Below the pieces are notes generated by a model that saw only the letters and a list, made by a program, of their open reading frames with translations, ran no database searches and was not told the DNA's origin. Of a stretch of DNA of 10,970 nucleotides, positions 7,148-10,970 are shown one piece after another (position 1 is the stretch's first letter; every line of letters begins with the position of its first letter). This DNA comes from SIAJ01 sp035258765 (GTDB taxonomy: Bacteria; Planctomycetota; Planctomycetia; Gemmatales; Gemmataceae): assembly GCA_035258765.1 (NCBI GenBank), contig DATFWZ010000642.1, forward strand, positions 1 through 10,970. The letters run 5' to 3'. The position numbers and the translations under genes were made by a program.

Positions 7148-7441
7148 ATGGCCAATACCTACTACTGGTCCACGTCCTGGGTCTCCACCGAGGGCGGCGA
7201 CATGGCCCCCGGTGACGAACACTACTGGTGGGCGAACCCGTTCGACTACGGGGACGCGATCTCGGTGACCGCCTACCCGGTCACCGGAAACCCAGAGGAC
7301 CTGCACCGCCAGCTTGAGGTCAAGGATGTGCGGATCGACCGGGTGCCGGACGGCGGCACCACCCTGCTGTGGACGGTGAAGAACGTCGGGACCACGTACA
7401 TCCCGGGCTACGCCGTGGGCTCCAGTGTCACGAACCAGTAA
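7148..7441 (+). CDS. small hypothetical protein, W/Y-rich (97 aa)
   Basis: I do not recognise a named family. The start is the ATG at 7148 with an ideal GGAGG 9 bases upstream (7134-7138); the frame is open further upstream but only with shadow-type sequence. The protein is 97 residues, acidic and aromatic-rich at the N-terminus (NTYYWSTSW at 3-11, HYWWANPFDYGD at 25-36). It ends in a stretch that reads like beta strands: LEVKDVRI, TTLLWTVKNVG, YIPGYAVGSSV. The pattern TVKNVG resembles the edge of small beta-sandwich (CARDB-like) domains, but it is too short to call. There is no signal peptide or membrane helix. It is the first gene of a two-gene unit, 10 bases before the next. Codon use and the strong ribosome-binding site make it a real gene. 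Confidence 0.75.
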   Translation: MANTYYWSTSWVSTEGGDMAPGDEHYWWANPFDYGDAISVTAYPVTGNPEDLHRQLEVKDVRIDRVPDGGTTLLWTVKNVGTTYIPGYAVGSSVTNQ

Positions 7442-7451
7442 GGGAGAGGCC

Positions 7452-7685
7452 ATGAGAGTCTTTGCACATCACGACTCCGCCGGAGCGATCCGGGCCGTCG
7501 TCACGGTCACCGGGCCGAAGGCCATGACCGCCATGGTGATGCCGAAGCCCGGACTGTCCGTGGCGGAGGTCGAAGGCTTGCCTATCGGTGGCGGGCCGAT
7601 CGACGTAGCCGCCGTGCGCCGGACCGTCAAGGGCCTGAAGGTCCCGGTGTCGGCGCCCCGCCCCCTGGTTGGCGGGAAAGGCTAG
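7452..7685 (+). CDS. small hypothetical protein (77 aa)
   Basis: I do not recognise a family. The ATG at 7452 follows a strong ribosome-binding site, GGGAGAGG (7442-7449), placed directly after the stop of the preceding gene. The intergenic gap is 10 bases, so the two genes are almost certainly co-transcribed and perhaps translationally coupled. The product is 77 residues: a strand-rich start (RVFAHHDSAGAIRAVVTVTGP), a methionine-containing segment (MTAMVMPKPG), then GLSVAEVEGLP and a basic C-terminus (AAVRRTVKGLKVPVSAPRPL). No signal peptide or membrane helix is seen. The two genes may encode partner proteins, but nothing in the sequence shows their role. Confidence 0.7.
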   Translation: MRVFAHHDSAGAIRAVVTVTGPKAMTAMVMPKPGLSVAEVEGLPIGGGPIDVAAVRRTVKGLKVPVSAPRPLVGGKG

Positions 7686-7767
7686 TCCGTCGTCGCGGCG
7701 GGGCATTCGGTGCGGAGAAGTTTGGGCGCGGAGGGCGTCTCGCGGGGCGTCGTGCCGGTCAAGGCCC

Positions 7768-7947
7768 CTAGTCGGGCAGCGGCAACGGACGTTGCCGGAT
7801 CGGGGTCGGGGCGGGGGCCGCCTGCTCGCTGAGCATTCGGAGTTCGTGCTCGGCGGCATCGAGGCGGCGGGCAAGTGACTCGGCTGCCCCAAGACTTGCG
7901 ACGGCACAGGCGATCAGGATCGCGTTGAGAACTTTCTGGCGGTTCAC
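7768..7947 (-). CDS. small single-helix membrane protein (59 aa)
   Basis: A GTG at 7947 with GGAG 8 bases upstream (7956-7959) opens a 59-residue frame. The frame extends upstream to 8073, but only with Pro/Ser-rich sequence lacking a ribosome-binding site. The product starts MNRQK, then has a hydrophobic helix at about 6-24 (VLNAILIACAVASLGAAES). An amphipathic charged helix follows (LARRLDAAEHELRMLSEQ, 25-42) that could form a coiled coil, and then a proline-rich tail. The form resembles small inner-membrane proteins with a short cytoplasmic or periplasmic coiled coil. A 7-bp inverted repeat (7780-7797) overlaps its last codons. The gene converges on the two-gene unit ending at 7685. No family is recognised; its reality rests on the start signal and the helix pattern. 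Confidence 0.5.
   Translation of the reverse strand: MNRQKVLNAILIACAVASLGAAESLARRLDAAEHELRMLSEQAAPAPTPIRQRPLPLPD
7780..7797. terminator. inverted repeat, possible bidirectional terminator
   Basis: CGGCAAC and GTTGCCG form a perfect 7-bp stem around a 4-base loop (GGAC). It lies about 95 bases after the plus-strand gene ending at 7685 and inside the last codons of the minus-strand gene ending at 7768. Neither side has a T-run, so a terminator role is uncertain. Confidence 0.3.
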
Positions 7948-8062
7948 GACGGACGCTCCGAAGGGCTGGTGAGTAGTTCGATCAGGCCGGTGGCTGGATT
8001 TTTCTGAATCCGGGGGTGTCCGGGACGCCGGCCAAATATTCAGTGGGTGCCCACTCTGGGGA

Positions 8063-8235
8063 GTGCCCGCCACGCCCGACGAAAAACCCGGCAGCCAGCC
8101 GCCCGAAGTGCTCGCCTACTTCGACAAAAACTCAAGCCGCCGCCCCTGTCAGGCCCGAAGGCGGAAAAGCCCGTGGAGGATGTGAAAGAAGTTGACCCGG
8201 ATGAGACGGCCGATCAGAATTCATCGGGCCGGTGA
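8063..8235 (+). pseudogene. small ORF interrupted by a one-base frameshift
   Basis: From the GTG at 8063 one frame reads PATPDEKPGSQPPEVLAYFDK, then becomes arginine-rich and stops at 8183-8185. The next frame, entered at the A5 run 8126-8130, reads LKPPPLSGPKAEKPVEDVK and on through EVDPDETADQNSSGR to a stop at 8233-8235. Restoring one A (A6) would fuse them into a single acidic, hydrophilic protein of about 57 residues with uniform composition. This suggests a one-base deletion in a homopolymer, either real or a sequencing error; a -1 ribosomal slip is a further option. The true start is unclear: the frame is open back to 7973 and the GTG has a G-rich stretch directly against it. No family is recognised. 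Confidence 0.4.
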
Positions 8236-8711
8236 GTCTCAATGCATTGGCGGGGCCAGCGGTGCAGTGCTCCTAGCGGGCATCACCCCCGAAACCGGGC
8301 GCGCGAGTGGGGACGGTGCCCGGCTTTTCCTCAAGCTGTCAGACCGCGTTCGCTGTCGCCTACGCAAGTCGACGTGCGGACGCACGCCCAGGGCGCCATC
8401 CCAAGGGTTCGGATACGCCTGCTACTGGCGGCCGAAATCCTGGACCGAAATTAGCGGCGGGAATTGCACCCCGATTCCCATCAGGGCGCACTAGACCCGG
8501 CACAATGCTCCCGAGTCCGGGAGGGTGAGCACCCTATGACCGCTCGGCCGGCGACTGACCATACCAAGTTCTGATCTATTGCCATTTCGGTCGAATGCGT
8601 GGCCCGTCCGGCCCCCAGGCGCAATTCAGCCGCCGGAAACAAACGTCGTCCCTTGCATAGCGCTGGCGCCTCGCTGTGCCATTGGGCGGGCAGTGAGCAA
8701 AACGAAAGAGG

Positions 8712-8731
8712 CCGCCGGTCGCGACCGGCGG
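8712..8731 (-). terminator. rho-independent terminator of the Flp pilin gene
   Basis: A perfect 20-base palindrome (CCGCCGGTC, central GC, GACCGGCGG) lies 35 bases after the pilin stop. On the minus strand it is followed by CCTCTTTCGTTTTGC, a T-rich tail. Position, stem strength and tail all fit a terminator for the pilin transcript. Confidence 0.7.
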
Positions 8732-8766
8732 TCCCGAGAGAGAGTGAGGGTGTGCGCGCTTCCGGC

Positions 8767-8958
8767 TCAGCTGCCGCCGACGGCCGGGGCGGCCTTCTGG
8801 GCGACGCTAGAGAACGTGTTGTTCGCGTTGCTGCCGAGGGTCGTGATGGCGGCGATGCACACCACGATGATCAGGGCCAGCATGACCGCGTACTCGACCG
8901 CCGTCGGGCCGTCTTCCTTCTTCAGGAACTTAACGAATTCTTTGGCGAAATGTCGCAT
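8767..8958 (-). CDS. Flp family type IVb pilin
   Basis: The product is a 63-residue prepilin. The ATG at 8958 has GGAG 6 bases upstream (8965-8968); a longer frame to 9018 lacks a ribosome-binding site. The short basic leader (MRHFAKEFVKFLKKEDG) ends at Gly17, followed by PTAVEYAVMLALIIVVCIAAITTLG. This is the Flp signature with Glu at +5 (Glu22) and Tyr23, which sit at the start of the single hydrophobic helix. In this family a TadV-type prepilin peptidase cuts after the glycine, and the mature pilin is assembled by a Tad secretion system into thin adhesive pili. No tad/cpa genes lie in the window; the gene stands alone with its own terminator. Orphan Flp genes are common in planctomycetes. 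A role in surface attachment is inferred from the family. Confidence 0.9.
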   Translation of the reverse strand: MRHFAKEFVKFLKKEDGPTAVEYAVMLALIIVVCIAAITTLGSNANNTFSSVAQKAAPAVGGS

Positions 8959-9270
8959 GGGGTGCTCCGAATTGAGCCGGGGCCACGTCGAGGGTCTGAG
9001 CGCCGCCCCGGACAACAAAGACTACCTCGGAGACCGGACCGACTTGTGACTTAATGCCGCTGATCGGAGCGCCTGTCAGTCGCGGCGGCGGAAAACTGAA
9101 ACCGGAAGCGGAATTGCGCCTCCCTGCGGGCGGAGCCGGATTCGGGTCGGCACCTACTATTTAATTTTGGGTCGCCCGCGCGCGGTGTTACGGCCACGAT
9201 CCTGCTCCCGGTGGTTCGAGAACCGCTGGTAGCCTTCGGGGCGACAAGTCGCGTCCCGGCCAATCAGCGG
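8959..9270. other. upstream region of pilin gene
   Basis: No gene is seen in this stretch. It should hold the pilin promoter on the minus strand. An AT-rich patch at about 9160-9172 (TATTTAATTTTGG on the plus strand) stands out from the GC-rich background and could be part of a promoter, but no -35 partner was identified. Just after the hemW stop, GGGGCGAC/GTCGCGTCCC at 9238-9257 can fold as an imperfect stem without a T-run; it is a weak terminator candidate. Confidence 0.4.
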
Positions 9271-10428
9271 TTAGCCCCAAATTACTTTCACGACCAGGGC
9301 GTCAGCGACACACCGGCCGCGCTGGCTCAGTCGCACCGCGGCCCCGTCGCTTTCGAACAGCCCCTCGGCAACCAAAGGTTCTGCTCGCCCGCGAGTCAAC
9401 TCGTCGAATTCGAACCCGGTCTGCTCGCGGAACCGGCTTCGGATTACGCCCGCGGACCGGCGCAGCTGAACGGCTGCGGTCTCCCGGGCGGAGTCTTCCG
9501 GCGACAACTGCTCGCTCTGAAATGTCGGCGACTCGCCCGCCAGGACCCGGCGGATGTAGTCCTCGGTGTTACGGCAGTTCACTTCGCGTCGGCCCATCAC
9601 GAACCGTGCCGCGCCGACGCCGAAACCGAAGTAAGCCTCGTTGGCCCAATATGTCTCGTTGTGCCGGCAGCGCCGCCCAGGACGGGCGAAATTCGACACC
9701 TCGTACTGCTCGAAGCCGGCTGCGGACAGCCGATCCATCGCGCCTACGTACATGGCCAGTTCGTCGTCCTCACTGACTGCCCGGACCTCGCCACGCTCCC
9801 GGCGCTTCCAGAGTGGCGTGCCCTTCTCGTAGGTCAAGCCGTACGTCGAAATGTGATTCGGTTCGAGTCTGAGGGCGGCGGTCAAGTCTGCGTCCCATTC
9901 GCCCGGCGTTTGTCCGGGCACGGCGAAGATAAGATCGAGGGACACGTTGTCGATGCGGGCGCGAATTCGTTCGACGGCTGGCTGGACATGTTCCGGGCCG
10001 TGCCCACGGTCCAACCTGCTCAGGAATTCCTCGTGGAACGATTGGACGCCCAGGCTTACGCGATTGACGCCATGATCGGCGAGCACGACGACCTTTTCCG
10101 GCGTTAGCCCGTCGGGGTTTGCCTCGACGGAGAATTCGCCGTCGCGCCGCAGCGGCAGCTGACTGTTGACTAATGCGAGCAGTCGTTCGAGCTGGCGGGG
10201 CGATAGATGCGTCGGGGTTCCGCCACCGATGAACACGGTATCCACCGCCGCGGGCCCGTCCAGCCGGGCCAGCTCATCGCCCAGCGCCTCCAGGTAAAGG
10301 TCGATCAGGTAGTCCTGCCCGGCGGCGACCGCGAAATCGCAATACCCGCAGTGTTGGGCACAGAACGGGACGTGGACGTACGCGGCTCGGGGCCAAAGCC
10401 AGGGTGGGGGATCAGGGCCGAACAGCAT
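9271..10428 (-). CDS. hemW: HemW-like radical SAM protein (heme chaperone family)
   Basis: This 385-residue protein carries the radical SAM cluster motif CAQHCGYC (Cys23, Cys27, Cys30) inside YVHVPFCAQHCGYCDF. The second cysteine spacing and the DF after the last cysteine fit HemW rather than true HemN, which has a further Cys in a CxC pair. Further family blocks are FIGGGTPT (66-73), VEANPDGLTP (101-110), VSLGVQSF, VSLDLIFAVPGQTP, STYGLTYEKGTPL, QYEVSNFARPG and CRHNETYW, in the usual order and length. HemW is often annotated as oxygen-independent coproporphyrinogen III oxidase; current knowledge favours a heme-binding chaperone role in the cytoplasm. The ATG at 10428 has only a weak ribosome-binding site, but no better in-frame start precedes the conserved region. 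A strong terminator upstream (10472-10513) isolates it from the Ig-like gene. Confidence 0.92.
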   Translation of the reverse strand: MLFGPDPPPWLWPRAAYVHVPFCAQHCGYCDFAVAAGQDYLIDLYLEALGDELARLDGPAAVDTVFIGGGTPTHLSPRQLERLLALVNSQLPLRRDGEFSVEANPDGLTPEKVVVLADHGVNRVSLGVQSFHEEFLSRLDRGHGPEHVQPAVERIRARIDNVSLDLIFAVPGQTPGEWDADLTAALRLEPNHISTYGLTYEKGTPLWKRRERGEVRAVSEDDELAMYVGAMDRLSAAGFEQYEVSNFARPGRRCRHNETYWANEAYFGFGVGAARFVMGRREVNCRNTEDYIRRVLAGESPTFQSEQLSPEDSARETAAVQLRRSAGVIRSRFREQTGFEFDELTRGRAEPLVAEGLFESDGAAVRLSQRGRCVADALVVKVIWG

Positions 10429-10471
10429 ATCGCCATATTACGGGCGCGTGACTCCGGACTCCGCGGCGCGC

Positions 10472-10513
10472 AAGAAAAACGGGCCCTTCCCAGAGTGTCG
10501 TGGGGAGGGCCGT
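10472..10513 (-). terminator. rho-independent terminator of the Ig-like protein gene
   Basis: On the minus strand ACGG-CCCTCCCCA pairs with TGGGAAGGGCCCGT: about 12 pairs with one bulged C and one C/A mismatch. It closes an 8-base loop and runs straight into TTTTTCTTG. It lies about 60 bases after the stop of the upstream gene and 44 bases before the hemW start, so it ends the former transcript. Confidence 0.85.
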
Positions 10514-10574
10514 CGCAGTGAGTGGGTGAATTCGCGCGTTGAATGGGGCCTGGTCCGTGTCGCCGACGTGACGG

Positions 10575-10970
10575 TCACGGGCTGAAATACGTCTGTCCCG
10601 ATCCAGTAGCGCCGTACGGGTCCGTGACCGTCACGGTCACGAACCCACTCGCCGTCGGGGCGAGGGTCAAGGTAATACTGTAGGTGCCGTTCGCCAGGAC
10701 GATCGCGGTCTGACCGTTGACGCCGGCCGGACCGCTGAAGACGACGGTCAGCCCGGCGGGGGCCTCGTCGCCGACCGTACCGCTGAACGTCCACGCATTG
10801 TTCGGACCTTGGACCGCCCGGACATTGACCGTGGGGGCGTTGTTCGTGAGCGTCTTGGTCACCGGGTCGGAGTTCTGCGACCCGTCGTTCGCAACCGCTG
10901 TGACCACGCCGAGGGTCTGGACGTCAAACGTGCCGTCGAACTGGCCGGAGGAGTTGCACATGGCAACGCC
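10575..10970 (-). CDS. Ig-like repeat surface protein, C-terminal end (runs off right edge)
   Basis: The last 131 residues of a larger protein are present; the N-terminal part lies beyond 10970. The frame passes through an internal Met (10959-10961) without a ribosome-binding site, so this is not a start. The visible sequence starts inside one beta domain (FDVQTLGVVTAVANDGSQNSD), has a linker (VTKTLTNNAPTVNV) and then a full Ig-like domain. The latter runs WTFSGTVGDEAPAGLTVVFSG, NGTYSITLTL, VTVTVTDPYGATGSG and ends YFSP at the stop. NNAPTV linkers and VTVTVTDPYG strands are typical of cadherin/Big-like repeats in very large planctomycete surface or secreted proteins. No sorting signal or membrane helix follows the last domain. 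Dyad-like GTGACCGTCACGGTCAC at 10621-10637 is codon repetition (VTVTVT). The terminator downstream confirms the gene end. Confidence 0.75.
   Translation of the reverse strand, partial: GVAMCNSSGQFDGTFDVQTLGVVTAVANDGSQNSDPVTKTLTNNAPTVNVRAVQGPNNAWTFSGTVGDEAPAGLTVVFSGPAGVNGQTAIVLANGTYSITLTLAPTASGFVTVTVTDPYGATGSGQTYFSP

Larger units (their letters stand above)
7948..8766. other. gene-poor region
   Basis: Apart from the frameshifted small ORF at 8063-8235 and the pilin terminator at 8712-8731, I see no gene in this stretch. Plus-strand frames from 8192 to 8530 are arginine-rich shadows, and the minus strand has no long frame. Two small hairpins sit side by side at 8508-8523 (CTCCCG/CGGGAG, 4-base loop) and about 8522-8535 (AGGGT/ACCCT). 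The region may contain decayed genes or a divergent promoter between 7947 and 8063. Confidence 0.5.

Noticed and set aside
8440..8500. Minus strand holds GGGAATCGGGGTGCAATTCC, resembling the GGGAA...GGUGnnAnUCC core of cobalamin riboswitches.
   Set aside because: The spacing between GGGAA and GGTG is one base too long, the following GC-G-CCCGC-ACTGT region is absent, and no B12-related gene lies downstream. It also fits a simple 6-bp inverted repeat. An Infernal search with RF00174 would settle it.
9211..10107. Plus-strand frame of 298 codons opposite hemW.
   Set aside because: Antisense shadow; the minus-strand frame has all HemW motifs in order.
10621..10637. Near-palindrome GTGACCGTCACGGTCAC, with a similar sequence at 10567-10580.
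   Set aside because: It arises from alternating Val/Thr codons in the Ig-like domain and is not evidence for an operator.
1..10970. Possible CRISPR array, defence system or prophage.
   Set aside because: No regularly spaced repeats, no cas, restriction, toxin-antitoxin or phage structural motifs were seen on either strand.

Overview
The window looks like chromosomal DNA of a planctomycete, most likely of the Gemmata type (Gemmataceae). No marker gene was searched. The inference rests on high GC, many GTG starts, a Tat-exported Gfo/Idh/MocA oxidoreductase, a hybrid-kinase-type HAMP array, a Flp pilin with the GPTAVEYA signature, Ig-like repeat protein ends, and an integrase fragment whose ASG-WAKKIR-KLEYFG start I recall from planctomycete integrases.

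Layout, left to right. 1-675 (minus): N-terminal end of a soluble sensor kinase with tandem HAMP repeats. 961-4020 (minus): two genes, a probably secreted alpha/beta-hydrolase fused to a second domain, followed by a patatin-like phospholipase lipoprotein; together they look like a small secreted hydrolase operon. 4062-4195 (minus): tRNA-Ser(GCT) followed by a strong hairpin. 4325-4780 (plus): a tyrosine-type integrase cut off after its N-terminal part, beside the tRNA and a cluster of GACACC repeats; this looks like the scar of an integrated element. 4962-6128 (plus): Tat-signal Gfo/Idh/MocA protein. 6209-6775 (plus): two-helix DUF3592-like membrane protein. 6776-7147: no gene, but a possible dispersed repeat. 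7148-7685 (plus): two small unknown genes 10 bases apart. 7686-8766: gene-poor, with one small membrane protein (minus) and one frameshifted small ORF (plus). 8767-8958 (minus): Flp-type pilin with a good terminator. 9271-10428 (minus): hemW-like radical SAM gene. 10575-10970 (minus): C-terminal end of an Ig-like repeat protein, separated from hemW by a rho-independent terminator.

Most of this is ordinary housekeeping or accessory planctomycete content. No CRISPR array, defence island, phage structural gene or complete mobile element is visible. The points worth a second look are the two-domain hydrolase next to the patatin lipoprotein, the unknown two-gene small-protein operon at 7148-7685, the integrase relic next to tRNA-Ser, and the single-base frameshift at an A5 run near 8126.
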